Under the pieces are notes generated by a model that was given only the letters and a program-made list of their open reading frames with translations, ran no database searches and was not told the DNA's origin. Below, piece by piece: positions 43,014 through 51,975 of a stretch of 64,000 bases of DNA. The DNA is taken from the NCBI GenBank assembly GCA_021788625.1, contig JAJYKL010000006.1, positions 21,156 through 85,155 on the forward strand, read 5' to 3'. The position numbers and the translations under genes were made by a program. Origin of the DNA: Chloroflexota bacterium. GTDB lineage: Bacteria; Chloroflexota; Anaerolineae; J036; Brachytrichaceae. The stretch's first letter is position 1. Each line of letters begins with the position of its first letter.

Positions 43014-44741
43014 TTGACAGGTGGACCCGGACCGACAAACGCCGCGGGCGTCACGCCGCGCAACCCGAGCAAGCTGCCCAGGCCGCGCCGGCCGGCCGTC
43101 ACGCAGCAGCCCCGCACGTACCGGCAGATCCTACAGGGCACCGACGTCATCGCCGACGCAGTGCGCCCGACGCTGGGGCCGCTGCCGCGCCTGGTGGTGC
43201 TGGAGGCGCTGCGGCGCACCGACGTGCCGGAATTCCTGGACGACGCGGCCACCATCGGCCGGCGCATTGTCGAGATCACGCCGCGCGGCTGCGATGTGGG
43301 CGCCATGCTCATCCGGCAGGCGTTGTGGACGATGCACCAGGAGGTCGGCGACGGCGCAGCGACGATGGCCGTGATATACCAGTCACTGTTGCGCGAGGGC
43401 GTCCGTCATGTCACCCAATTTGACTGCAACGCCATGCTTTTGCGCGCCGGACTGGAGAAGGGCCTGCTCGCCGTCTCGGACCGCCTGCGCCGGGACGCAT
43501 CTCCGATCGCCGGGCAGCAGCCGATCACCGATATGGCTCTCGGCATGTGCCAGGGCGACTGCGAGATAGCTCGCATCCTCGGCGAGATCTTCGACATCGT
43601 CGGCCCCGATGGGCTGATCGTGGTGGAGGGCCACGAGCGGCTCGGGCTGGAGCGCGAGTATGTCGAAGGCACCTACTGGAAGCTGAGCGGCTGGTTCTCG
43701 CGCCTGCTGCTCTCCAAGCCCGCCGAGATGCGCGAGACGTTCGAGGACGCAGCCCTGCTCATCACCGACTTCGAGCTGAAGGACCCGGCCGCGCTGGTGC
43801 CAGTGCTGGAGCGCTGCATAAAGGCCGGCGTGAAGCGGCTGGTGATCATCGCCAGGGAGGTTTCTGACCGCGTGATCGGGCTGCTCGTCAACAACAACCG
43901 GGCCGGGACGATCCAGACGCTGGCGGTGCGCACTCCCAAGGTGCTGGAGATGGACCGCGTGGCCTCCATGGAAGACATCGCCGTGCTCACCGGCGGGCGC
44001 GTCTTCTACTCGGCGGCCTACCAGGGGCTGCCGGCGTGGGACGGCGCCGACTTCCGCGTGGAGGATCTGGGCCGCGCACGACGGGCCTGGGCGATGGACA
44101 GCCTGTTCGGCATCTACGGCGGCGCTGGCGACCCGCGCCAGGTGCGCCAGCACATCGCGCGCTTGAGCGGGCAGCTCCGTCTGGCGCAGCGGCCCAGCTC
44201 ACGGCAGCCGTACGACGAGCACCAGGTGGAAGACCTGCGTACCCGCCTGGGGCGCCTTAACGGTGGCACGGTCATCCTACGCGTCGGCGCAGTCCACGAG
44301 ACCGTTCGCGAGCAGCGCAAGATGGTGGCGCAGCGAGCCGTCACGGCCCTGCGCAACGCGCTGACCGGCGGCGTGGTGCCGGGTGGCGGGGCGGCGCTCC
44401 TGAATGCCGCCTCCGCCCTGTGCAGCCAGCAAGCTGCCAACGACGACGAGGTGTACGCCTACAGGATGCTGGCCCGCGCGCTGGAGGAGCCGCTGCGCAC
44501 CATTGCAGCAAACGCCGGCTGCGTGCCCGACGTGGTTATCGAGAAGGTGAAGGCAGCCCCGCATGGCTACGGTTTCGACGTACGCATAGGCCGGGTGGTG
44601 GACATGCGCGCCTGCGGCATTGTGGACCCGCTCGAGGTGCTGCTCAAGGCGCTCGAGGTCGCGGTCAGCGGCGCGGTGATGGCCCTCACCACAGACGTGA
44701 TCGTGCACCACCGCAAACCTGTCGAGTCCGTAGACCCCTAG
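43014..44741 (+). CDS. divergent GroEL/TCP-1 chaperonin-like protein
   Basis: 575 codons from TTG 43014 with a Pro/Arg-rich N-terminal tail. All chaperonin segments align: ADAVRPTLGPLPRLVVLE, EVGDGAATMAVIYQSLL, VGPDGLIVVEG, VLERCIKAGVKRLVIIA, GGVVPGGGAALLNAASAL and MRACGIVDPLEVLLKAL. GroEL Asp87 is kept (D113), but Asp52 is Glu (E64) and the catalytic Asp398 is Arg (R441, codon 44334-44336). The GGM tail is absent. It probably binds nucleotide poorly or without turnover and may act as a scaffold or holdase. No groES nearby. It lies 7 bp after a sugar permease gene and 50 bp before a propeller gene. Confidence 0.85.
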   Translation: MTGGPGPTNAAGVTPRNPSKLPRPRRPAVTQQPRTYRQILQGTDVIADAVRPTLGPLPRLVVLEALRRTDVPEFLDDAATIGRRIVEITPRGCDVGAMLIRQALWTMHQEVGDGAATMAVIYQSLLREGVRHVTQFDCNAMLLRAGLEKGLLAVSDRLRRDASPIAGQQPITDMALGMCQGDCEIARILGEIFDIVGPDGLIVVEGHERLGLEREYVEGTYWKLSGWFSRLLLSKPAEMRETFEDAALLITDFELKDPAALVPVLERCIKAGVKRLVIIAREVSDRVIGLLVNNNRAGTIQTLAVRTPKVLEMDRVASMEDIAVLTGGRVFYSAAYQGLPAWDGADFRVEDLGRARRAWAMDSLFGIYGGAGDPRQVRQHIARLSGQLRLAQRPSSRQPYDEHQVEDLRTRLGRLNGGTVILRVGAVHETVREQRKMVAQRAVTALRNALTGGVVPGGGAALLNAASALCSQQAANDDEVYAYRMLARALEEPLRTIAANAGCVPDVVIEKVKAAPHGYGFDVRIGRVVDMRACGIVDPLEVLLKALEVAVSGAVMALTTDVIVHHRKPVESVDP

Positions 44742-44748
44742 GATTTCA

Positions 44749-44786
44749 CCACTGTTAAGCACTGATGAACACAGATAGGAAAAATC
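44749..44786 (+). repeat. half copy of dispersed CCAC/GATGAACACAGAT repeat
   Basis: CCACTGTTAAGCACTGATGA followed by ACACAGATAGG between the chaperonin-like and propeller genes; matches the right arm of the palindrome at 34300-34350. An ATG inside it opens the propeller frame early, so the true start is probably downstream. Confidence 0.4.
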
Positions 44787-44791
44787 CAGGC

Positions 44792-46651
44792 ATGTGGCTT
44801 AAGCTTGGTGCGGCCGAAGGCGGTACAGTAGCTGCGCTGGCGATTGGCACGACGGGTGCATCCGGGGCACGTACACTGTACATTGGCAGCAAGGTGGGCG
44901 TTTTCCGCTCGGCAGGTCTGATCGGCGTGACCGAGCTGCGATGGGTGCGCCTGAGACAGGCACCCATCGGAGCCATGTCGCTTGCCGCCTCGCCGTCCTT
45001 CGCTGAGGACCGTACCGTCGCCGCCGGGGCAGAGTCCGCAATTTTCGTCTCCGTCGACGCCGGCGACACCTGGCGGGAGGCCCAACTGCCCCCGTCCAGG
45101 TCTATGGTGCTGGCGCTGTGCTTCTCGCCCAACTACGACGCCGACGGGATGATCGTGGCCGCGACGTTGCGCGACGGCATCTGGGCTTCGTATGATCGCG
45201 GCGCGCACTGGGTGACCCGCAGTTTCGGCCTGCTGGACTCGACCGTCTTCTGCCTGGCCGCCTCGCCGGGCTTCGCGCGTGACGAGACCTTCTTCGCAGG
45301 CACGGAGAGCGCCATCTACATGTCATACAACGGCGCGCGCGCCTGGAAGCACCTGCCCTTCCCCGAGGACAACACCCCCGTGCTCAGCCTGGCGCTCTCG
45401 GCGGACTTCGAGTCCGACCGCTCGGTCTTCGCCGGCACCGAGAGCCACGGTCTGCTGCGTTCCACGGACCGCGGCATCCACTGGCAGCGCCTGAGTGTGC
45501 CGGCCGATAGCGTCGGCGCGCTGCACGCGACAGTCGGAGGCCTACTGGCAGCTACGGACGCGGGTATTTTCCGCTCGACCGACCTCGGACAAACATGGCA
45601 CTGCCTGATCGGAACCCCCGGCCTCATCAGCCTGGCAGCGGAGGGTGGGCTGGTGGTCGCCGGCGGGGTGGAGCAGGGCGCCTGGGCCGCGGCCGGTGAT
45701 TTGGCCGACTGGCAGCCCCTGCCCGTGCCGCCTGTGCGGTCCATGTTGGGCATGCAACTCTCGCCGGCGTGGACATGTGATGGCCAGGCTTTCATGTATG
45801 GGCCGCAGGAGGGCGTCTGGCGGACGGACAACGGCGGGATCACCTGGCAGCCGATTGGGTCCGACAGCCTGCCCGACAGCGACGTCCGCGCTCTCGCGAT
45901 ATCCCCCCTGTTTGCCAACGATCACACTGTTGTGGCAGCCACAGCCGCGGGGCTTTTCCTCAGCCGCGATGCCGGCGACACCTGGCAGCAGCAGGCGGAG
46001 GGACCGGTGGGCGCCCTCGCTTTCTCTCCTGGCGGGGAACTCTTCGCCGTCATTGAAGACGGGGTGTGCGTCTCGCACAGTCTGGGCCAGGATTGGGAAA
46101 AGATACCGGGGCCGTGGGACACGGGCGGGCAGGTACTGGCACTGGCGGCGACCGATGAGACCGATGAGGCCCGCCTGCACGTCGCGCTGCTGGGGGGCGC
46201 CGACGATAGCCTGAGCTTGTGGTATGGCAGAGCGGGAAATGCCACCAGGGTTTTACACCTGCCTGGTATGCCAAACCCACTGATCTCGTTCTGGGTGCCG
46301 TCCGGCGCAGGCGACCGCTGGTACGCCAGTGTGGGCGGCAGGGTGTTTACGTTCGACGGTGCTTCGGCAACTGGTGAGGACTCCATACCTGCCGGTGTGG
46401 CGCTCCCAGAAGATATCATCACCTTGACAGGAGCACGCACAGAGGCGGAGCAGGAGCTGTTCGCCTGTACGAGCAGGCACCTGTATGCCTCGGCAGAAGC
46501 GCGGACCTGGTCCTTACTGCACAACTTCGACGACGACAACCCCAACGCCGAGACGGTCGTCGCCTTTGCGCTGTCGCCGGCATTTCCTGCTGACGCGCGC
46601 GGCTACGCCTTATTGCTGGGTGGGACGTTCACGCAGTTACGTCTTGGGTGA
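44792..46651 (+). CDS. BNR/Asp-box beta-propeller protein
   Basis: About 619 residues from ATG 44792; an ATG at 44765 lies in a repeat. At least eight Asp-box turns: SVDAGDTW, SYDRGAHW, STDRGIHW, STDLGQTW, TDNGGITW, SRDAGDTW and weaker SYNGARAW and SHSLGQDW, each followed by a hydrophobic strand such as LALSADFESDRSVFAG. This is the photosystem II stability factor/sialidase-like propeller fold. No signal peptide or membrane segment is visible, so it is predicted cytoplasmic and could bind the chaperonin-like partner. No catalytic sialidase residues recognised. Confidence 0.8.
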   Translation: MWLKLGAAEGGTVAALAIGTTGASGARTLYIGSKVGVFRSAGLIGVTELRWVRLRQAPIGAMSLAASPSFAEDRTVAAGAESAIFVSVDAGDTWREAQLPPSRSMVLALCFSPNYDADGMIVAATLRDGIWASYDRGAHWVTRSFGLLDSTVFCLAASPGFARDETFFAGTESAIYMSYNGARAWKHLPFPEDNTPVLSLALSADFESDRSVFAGTESHGLLRSTDRGIHWQRLSVPADSVGALHATVGGLLAATDAGIFRSTDLGQTWHCLIGTPGLISLAAEGGLVVAGGVEQGAWAAAGDLADWQPLPVPPVRSMLGMQLSPAWTCDGQAFMYGPQEGVWRTDNGGITWQPIGSDSLPDSDVRALAISPLFANDHTVVAATAAGLFLSRDAGDTWQQQAEGPVGALAFSPGGELFAVIEDGVCVSHSLGQDWEKIPGPWDTGGQVLALAATDETDEARLHVALLGGADDSLSLWYGRAGNATRVLHLPGMPNPLISFWVPSGAGDRWYASVGGRVFTFDGASATGEDSIPAGVALPEDIITLTGARTEAEQELFACTSRHLYASAEARTWSLLHNFDDDNPNAETVVAFALSPAFPADARGYALLLGGTFTQLRLG

Positions 46652-46689
46652 GAGGATCGGGAGTGAGTGGGAGTTAACGCGACTCTTTG

Positions 46690-47443
46690 ATCTCATTTCA
46701 TGGAGCGTTTCTGCAATTTACCATAACTTCATAGTCACACTATGCATCAGCGTGACGCCGTATCCACTTCAGGCCGGCAAGCAGGCCACCATCACGACAA
46801 ACGTCATCAACACGAGCTCTGAGACGCAGACCATCCGCATCCTGTTCGGCGTGGCCAACTTCGGCTTCGACATCCCCTTCACCAACGCCAACATCGTGCC
46901 GACCGTGACGGTGCCGACGCTTGGCCCAGGCGTCACCAGGACGGTCTCGGCGGTGTGGACGCCGGCGAATGGCAGGCACTGGTGCGTGCAGGTCATCCTT
47001 TCCAGCGCCAACCCGTCCGCGCAATACCCTCAGCAGCTCAGCCAGCGCAACGTGGACATCGAGCGCGGGCAGTTCAAGCCCTGCCAGCCATTCACTAAAG
47101 ACTTCATCCTGCAGAGTGCTGCGTCGTTGACGATCACGGTGAGCATCGAGACGAACGTGTTCAACCTGCCGGCCGGCTAGACGTACAGTTCCAACATCAC
47201 CCAGACCACGTTGGCGCCCGGCCAGACCGTCACCGTGACGGTCACCATCACGCCGCCATGCGGGCTCACGCGTTCACCCGCTTCGCCCAGAGCTGCATCC
47301 TGGACATGGGCGGCGCCAGCGGGCCGCCGACGATCAACGTGGAAGGTTACGACGACACGAGCACGCTGCTGGGCTGCGCGCAGATACAACTCGCACCCGC
47401 GGAGACGCGCGCGCTATATCTGCCGATCGTGCGGAAGCCATAG
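46690..47443 (+). pseudogene. broken secreted-type protein with CARDB/Ig-like domain
   Basis: The reading ISVTPYPLQAGKQATITTNV followed by VWTPANGRHWCVQVILSS looks like a CARDB/Ig-fold segment. A TAG at 47178-47180 interrupts it, then VTVTVTITPPCG shifts frame to ILDMGGASGPPTINVEGYDD ... LAPAETRALYLPIVRKP and a stop. The C-terminal LYLPIVRKP pattern is common at the end of surface proteins in Chloroflexota. The N-terminus and signal peptide are missing. Confidence 0.65.
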
Positions 47444-47548
47444 GCGCTAAAGTGGCGGCGTGGTGCGGCGCGCCTCCGTGCCGTGACCGGCAAGACACCT
47501 GGCTCTCACAGGGCTCCGTGTCTCGTTTTGCATGTCTGTGATTTCCTG

Positions 47549-47610
47549 CCCCTCAACCCTCAACCCTCACCCCCACCCCCACTCCCACACCTCAACATTT
47601 ATACAATCTT
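47549..47610 (+). repeat. G-free C-rich tract
   Basis: 62 bases without G: repeats of CAACCCT pass into CCCCCA and CCCAC units. On the minus strand this is purine-rich and could form unusual structure. It lies 80 bases before the first AIM24 gene. Otherwise 47444-47690 shows no gene. Confidence 0.6.
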
Positions 47611-47690
47611 GACCCGAACATTCCAACTCCGCGTGTTATCATGCAGCCACTCTTGCCAAGTTTTAGTGCCCTTGTATAGGAGGTCTCTCG

Positions 47691-48548
47691 ATGACGGAAG
47701 TGATATCGTCGCAGGGGAGTAATACATCCCCCGTTTCCACGGAACCACTGCAACGCATCAAGTGCCAATGGTGCCAGGGCATGAATGAAAAAACTGCCCT
47801 GTCGTGCCACTTCTGCGGCGCACCACTGGACATCAAGGATCTGGTGAGCGAGTCGGGCTGGCGCGAGGCGCCGCGCATCCGCGACATGACTGAGATCCAT
47901 TTCGGCGACAGCACCTGCCAGGTGGAAGGCGAGGTGGTGCCCGTGGCCGAGGTCAACCTGTCTCAGGGCGACTCGGTCTACTTCGAGCACCACGTCATGT
48001 TATGGAAAGACACGACGGTGCCGATGAGCGTCATGCAATTGCCAGGCGGAACCAAGCGCATGCTGGCCGGTATGCCGTTTATCATCAGCGTGGCAGCCAG
48101 TCCCGGGCGCATCGCCTTCTCGCGCGATGCCACGGGCGAACTGGTGGTGCTGCCTCTGCACCCCGGCATGGAGCTGGACGTGCGCGAGCACGCCTTCCTG
48201 GTGGCCTCGCATCACATTGCCTACTCCTTCGTGCGCGTCAAGGGACTGCGCAACATCCTGTTCGGCGGCCAGGGTATGTACATGGACCGCTTTGTGACGA
48301 GCAACGTGCCGGGCCTGCTCATCCTGCACGGCTACGGCAACGTATTAGAGCGCACGTTGCGCCAGGGCGAGAGCATCATGGTCGAGCCGGGTGCCTTCCT
48401 CTATAAAGATTCGTCGGTGACCATGAATGTGGAGTCTCAGCAACTCACCACCGGCCTGTTCGGCGGCACCAGCATGAACCTGGCCAAGATGACCGGGCCG
48501 GGACGCGTCGGCATCCAGTCCATGTATGTGCACCATCACACGGAATAA
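47691..48548 (+). CDS. AIM24 family protein with N-terminal zinc ribbon (copy 1)
   Basis: 285 residues; AGGAGG seven bases before ATG. Residues about 24-45 have CQWCQGMNEKTALSCHFC, a CxxC...CxxC zinc ribbon. The rest is the AIM24/TIGR00266 beta-fold: CQVEGEVVPVAEVNLSQGDS, HHVMLWKDTTVPMSV, RMLAGMPFIISVAASPGRIA, then GQGMYMDRFVTSNVPGLLIL and LTGPGR-like AKMTGPGRVGIQS. In mitochondria AIM24 supports inner membrane organisation; the bacterial role is not known. Paralogue of the next gene. Confidence 0.85.
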   Translation: MTEVISSQGSNTSPVSTEPLQRIKCQWCQGMNEKTALSCHFCGAPLDIKDLVSESGWREAPRIRDMTEIHFGDSTCQVEGEVVPVAEVNLSQGDSVYFEHHVMLWKDTTVPMSVMQLPGGTKRMLAGMPFIISVAASPGRIAFSRDATGELVVLPLHPGMELDVREHAFLVASHHIAYSFVRVKGLRNILFGGQGMYMDRFVTSNVPGLLILHGYGNVLERTLRQGESIMVEPGAFLYKDSSVTMNVESQQLTTGLFGGTSMNLAKMTGPGRVGIQSMYVHHHTE

Positions 48549-48655
48549 GGTTGCGGCTTGGCGATTGTCACGAGACGCCAGGCGACTGGCGATGGATGCA
48601 GGGCGTTTGAATCATATTCTTACGTTTCACGCTTGACGATAGAGGTGTAGTGGTC

Positions 48656-49669
48656 ATGACAGTTAATACGAGTCAAACAGCGCCAGGAGCAGTACGTCAA
48701 TACACTTGTCCCTGGTGTGGCGCTGTCAGCGACGGCACCCAGTCGGCTTGCCCCGGCTGTGGGGCATCGGTGAGCATAAAGGCGAGGATCGACGATGCAG
48801 GCTGGACCCAGGCACCCGGCAGCAAAGATATGGCGCGGCTGCAGTTCGGTCACTCCGACTGCCAGGTTGAGGGGGTGTACGTGCCGGTCGCCGATGTAGG
48901 CCTGGCGCAGGGCGATAGCGTGTACTTCGCTCACCATGTGCTGCTGTGGAAAGATACGCAGGTGACCATCTCGACGATGTCGATCAAAGGCGCATGGAAG
49001 CGCATGCTGGCCGGCATGCCGGTGATCATGACGCAGGCGCACGGCCCCGGGCACATTGCCTTCTCGCGCGATGCGCCGGGTGAGATGGTGGCACTGCCGC
49101 TGCAGCACGGCCAATCGGTGGATGTGCGCGAGCACATCTTCGTCGTCGCCACCGGCCAGGTGCAGTACGACTACTTCCAGACCAACATATGGCTGCGCAC
49201 GCGCAAGGAGGGTAGCGATAACGAGACCGAGATGCACTACCCCATCGGCATGTACATGGATCGCTTCAGTGCACCGCAGGTGCCGGGGCTGGTATTGTTG
49301 CATGCTTCCGGGAATGTGTTCGTGCGCACACTGGCCGCCGGTCAGATGATCCTGGTAAAGCCCACGGCAATGCTCTACAAGGATCATACGGTGCAAATGC
49401 AGCTGCACTTCGAGCATCCGAATGGTTTAGGTTTCCTCACCGGCATGATGGGGCCTAATTTGTCGGTCAGTGTGAACCTGAGCGGCGCACTGGGCATGCT
49501 GAATTCCCTGGGGCAAATGGGCGACCTGATCGCCTCCTACGGCCAGCGTTATATCTGGCTGGCTTTGACCGGTCCAGGGCGCGTGGCCATCCAGTCGGCT
49601 TCCGAATCGATCGAGGGTGAGAGCGCATACATTGTAGGATGTTCGTCAGCCACCCACCATCGCTGGTAA
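48656..49669 (+). CDS. AIM24 family protein with N-terminal zinc ribbon (copy 2)
   Basis: 338 residues from ATG 48656 (GAGGTG upstream; GTG 48650 possible). Zinc ribbon CPWCGAVSDGTQSACPGCG near the N-terminus, then the same core as copy 1 (KRMLAGMPVIMTQAHGPGHI, GMYMDRFSAPQVPGLVLLH). A longer C-terminal region includes a Gly/Leu-rich insertion LGFLTGMMGPNLSVSVNLSG before LALTGPGRVAIQSAS. 107 bp after copy 1. Divergence between the copies suggests distinct partners. Confidence 0.85.
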   Translation: MTVNTSQTAPGAVRQYTCPWCGAVSDGTQSACPGCGASVSIKARIDDAGWTQAPGSKDMARLQFGHSDCQVEGVYVPVADVGLAQGDSVYFAHHVLLWKDTQVTISTMSIKGAWKRMLAGMPVIMTQAHGPGHIAFSRDAPGEMVALPLQHGQSVDVREHIFVVATGQVQYDYFQTNIWLRTRKEGSDNETEMHYPIGMYMDRFSAPQVPGLVLLHASGNVFVRTLAAGQMILVKPTAMLYKDHTVQMQLHFEHPNGLGFLTGMMGPNLSVSVNLSGALGMLNSLGQMGDLIASYGQRYIWLALTGPGRVAIQSASESIEGESAYIVGCSSATHHRW

Positions 49670-49689
49670 ACCGGGGTGACGCACACCCC

Positions 49690-49800
49690 CTATAGGTAGG
49701 GGCAACAGCATCGCCGCACGGCTCCGGCCTGCAGCCGCCCGACCGGCGATGCTTCGCACTTACGGCGCGGTGCCATTGCCCACCCATATACCCTTCAATT
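49690..49800. repeat. hairpin repeat of the GGTAGGGGC type
   Basis: GGTAGGGGCAACAGCATCGCC leads into inverted arms GCATCGCCG (49708-49716) / CGGCGATGC (49744-49752). The start resembles the reverse complement of GCTGCTTCGCCCCTACC at 52138. Intergenic. Confidence 0.45.
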
Positions 49801-50052
49801 TACCCTTGGGTAAAGGCGGACTGCCTGCTGGCACGGACCCGGGTCTATCTGATTCCTGCGGTTTTTCTCTACGCAGGCGTGATGGTCTTCATCGGAGCAG
49901 AGGAGCGGCAACTCGCGCAGACCTTCGGCAAACCTTATGCAGACTATCTGGCCTGCGTTGACTGGCTGATTCCCTATAAAAGCCATGACCTGCCCTCACA
50001 CCACCCGCCGCGCGATCAGACCTGCACCGGTGGGGCGGCGGAGTGCGTGTGA
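49801..50052 (+). pseudogene. C-terminal fragment of isoprenylcysteine methyltransferase-like membrane protein
   Basis: One frame reads VYLIPAVFLYAGVMVFIGAE, then ERQLAQTFGKPYADYLACVD and WLIPY, matching the C-terminus of ICMT/phospholipid methyltransferases (acidic E-E-R, F-G-x-x-Y, W-I-P). There is no start codon or N-terminal membrane part, and 20 non-family residues follow before the TGA at 50050. Confidence 0.55.
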
Positions 50053-50129
50053 ATCAGCGCGCTCCTGATCGCTGCGCACAGGTTGCACGGCTGGTGCAGG
50101 GCGGGTCACCGGCTGGTGCCATGGAGCCG

Positions 50130-50696
50130 TCATGAATCGGTCGCGTCGAGCTGACCGTGCGGATCATGCTTCTGGTCAGGCTGTTGGCTGGCTGGATGAT
50201 ACAGCCAGACGCTGTGGTCATCAGGGAGGCGGCGCAACAGCTCGCGAACCGAAACGCCGAGCAGGGGATGCACAAAATCTGCAGCCACATCGGCCAGCGG
50301 TACCAGCACAAACCGGCGCTCGGCCAGGCGAGGATGTGGCACGATCAGGTCCTGCGTCGAAATTCTCTGGCTGGCATAGAAAAGTATATCGAGGTCGATC
50401 AGCCGCGGCCCATAACGCAGGCCGTCTGCGCGGCCCATCGCACGCTCGGTGTCTTTCAGAAATTTCAATAGTGCATGGGGACCACACACAGTCCCGGCTT
50501 CGACCACCATGTTCAGGAAGCGAGGCTGGTCCTCGATTCCCCAGGGCTCCGTTTCGTAAATCGTCGACTGGCGTGTGAGACGGACCATCGACTGCAGGCG
50601 ATTCAGCGCCTCGCGCAGATTCTCTTCGCGCGCGCCCAGATTCGTGCCCAGAGCCAGATAAGTGGTGATTGAATGACTGGCTTCTCTAGGATCCAT
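50130..50696 (-). CDS. folK: 2-amino-4-hydroxy-6-hydroxymethyldihydropteridine diphosphokinase
   Basis: 188 residues from ATG 50696, which overlaps the end of the upstream folP-folB gene by 11 bp (coupled translation likely). TYLALGTNLG opens the fold; the signature is RYGPRLIDLDILFY with the Asp pair that binds magnesium; PHPRLAERRFVLVPL follows. Transfers pyrophosphate from ATP to the pterin alcohol, the step before dihydropteroate synthase. The C-terminal 25 residues are a polar His/Gln-rich tail. Confidence 0.92.
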   Translation of the reverse strand: MDPREASHSITTYLALGTNLGAREENLREALNRLQSMVRLTRQSTIYETEPWGIEDQPRFLNMVVEAGTVCGPHALLKFLKDTERAMGRADGLRYGPRLIDLDILFYASQRISTQDLIVPHPRLAERRFVLVPLADVAADFVHPLLGVSVRELLRRLPDDHSVWLYHPASQQPDQKHDPHGQLDATDS

Positions 50697-51948
50697 TTTC
50701 CCGCGTGATCTCAATCGCTGAGGAGCCGGCCAGCGCCAGCGCATGGGGCTTTTCGAGGCGCACTTTTACCCGCCTGACCTGTTTATTCATGAGGCACAGC
50801 CTGGCGATGGATTCGGCCAGGGCTTCGATCAGATGGAACTGCGAATGCTCCACCAGATCCAGTACGGATCGATAGAGCTGATGATAATCCACTGAGTCGG
50901 CCAGAGCATCGGATTGGGCCGCCTGGCTCACGTTAACAGAAAGAGCGAGATTGATGACGACGGGCTGCTTCTCCTGGCGTTCCGTCTCGTGGACCCCAAT
51001 AATGCAGTGAGCGCACAGGTCATTAATATAAATCGTGTCGAGCGGGTGTTCCATAACCTCGTCTTTTTTGAAATAGTCAATGATCGTCGTGAAACGCTTC
51101 GTCTGCAAAACGTCATGGGTTCGGACGATATGAGCTCCGTTCCATATCGCAATGGCGGTTTCGGCAAGCGATGGCTCAATGCGTTCCAGGGGAGCGGGTG
51201 TTTTTTCGAGCTGCAGTTCGTTCTTTAAAATGGTTCCCAGATGACCTTTCCGCGACACGCCAATCAGGATTGGCACGCGCAGCTTCCTGAATTCACCCAG
51301 CCTGCGAATGAGCTCGACATTATGCTCCACCGTTTTCCCAAATCCAATGCCCGGGTCAATAATGAATTGCTCTCTTTTTACACCCCGCTCCACCCCCCAG
51401 CGGATCCGTTCTTCAAAAAAGTCATAAACCGTTTCAACCACATCGTCGTAGACGATGTCTCCCTGCTGCATGGTTTGGGGAGTCCCACGCATATGGTAAA
51501 TAACCACCGGACATCCCGATACCGAGACCACCCGGGCCATATCCGGATCCAGTGTCATCCCGCCCACATTATTGACGATGTCGGCGCCCTGTGCCAGGGC
51601 TTCCTGCGCGACCTGTGCTTTATACGTGTCAACAGCGATAAAGAAATGATCGCCCAGCTTGTGGCGTACAGCCTTAACCACAGGGATGACTCGCTGCAGC
51701 TCTTCTGTTACGGAGAGGGGAACCGATCCAGGTCTAAGTGATTCCCCGCCGATGTCGATTATGTCGGCGCCTTGATCGAGCATCTGCTCCGCCCTATTCA
51801 CGGCTTTAGCCGTGTCGTTGAAATACTCGCCGCCATCCGAAAATGAGTCGGGCGTTACATTCAAAATGCCCATGATGACAGTTCTGTGGCCGGCATTCAG
51901 GGTTTTATTTCGGAAGTGTAACTGATAAGTGTCATTCACGGCCACCAT
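50686..51948 (-). CDS. fused dihydropteroate synthase / dihydroneopterin aldolase
   Basis: 420 residues from ATG 51948 (longer readings add nine non-family residues). Residues about 15-290 are FolP: IMGILNVTPDSFSDGG, DIIDIGGESLRPGS, FIAVDTYKAQVA, IIDPGIGFGKT and IGVSRKGHLG. Residues about 305-420 are FolB: IYINDLCAHCIIGVHETERQ with RVKVRLEKPHAL near the end. Loop 2 reads ESLRPG where ESTRPG is usual, changing the Thr that lies near the pABA/sulfonamide site. One polypeptide thus carries two steps around FolK, encoded next. The gene is AT-richer than its neighbours. Confidence 0.9.
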   Translation of the reverse strand: MVAVNDTYQLHFRNKTLNAGHRTVIMGILNVTPDSFSDGGEYFNDTAKAVNRAEQMLDQGADIIDIGGESLRPGSVPLSVTEELQRVIPVVKAVRHKLGDHFFIAVDTYKAQVAQEALAQGADIVNNVGGMTLDPDMARVVSVSGCPVVIYHMRGTPQTMQQGDIVYDDVVETVYDFFEERIRWGVERGVKREQFIIDPGIGFGKTVEHNVELIRRLGEFRKLRVPILIGVSRKGHLGTILKNELQLEKTPAPLERIEPSLAETAIAIWNGAHIVRTHDVLQTKRFTTIIDYFKKDEVMEHPLDTIYINDLCAHCIIGVHETERQEKQPVVINLALSVNVSQAAQSDALADSVDYHQLYRSVLDLVEHSQFHLIEALAESIARLCLMNKQVRRVKVRLEKPHALALAGSSAIEITRENGS

Positions 51949-51975
51949 TGTAGATCGAGCAATCAAGACCAACAA

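Noticed and set aside
43383..44153. Minus-strand open frame of 256 codons
   Set aside because: Exact antisense of the chaperonin-like gene; no family features.
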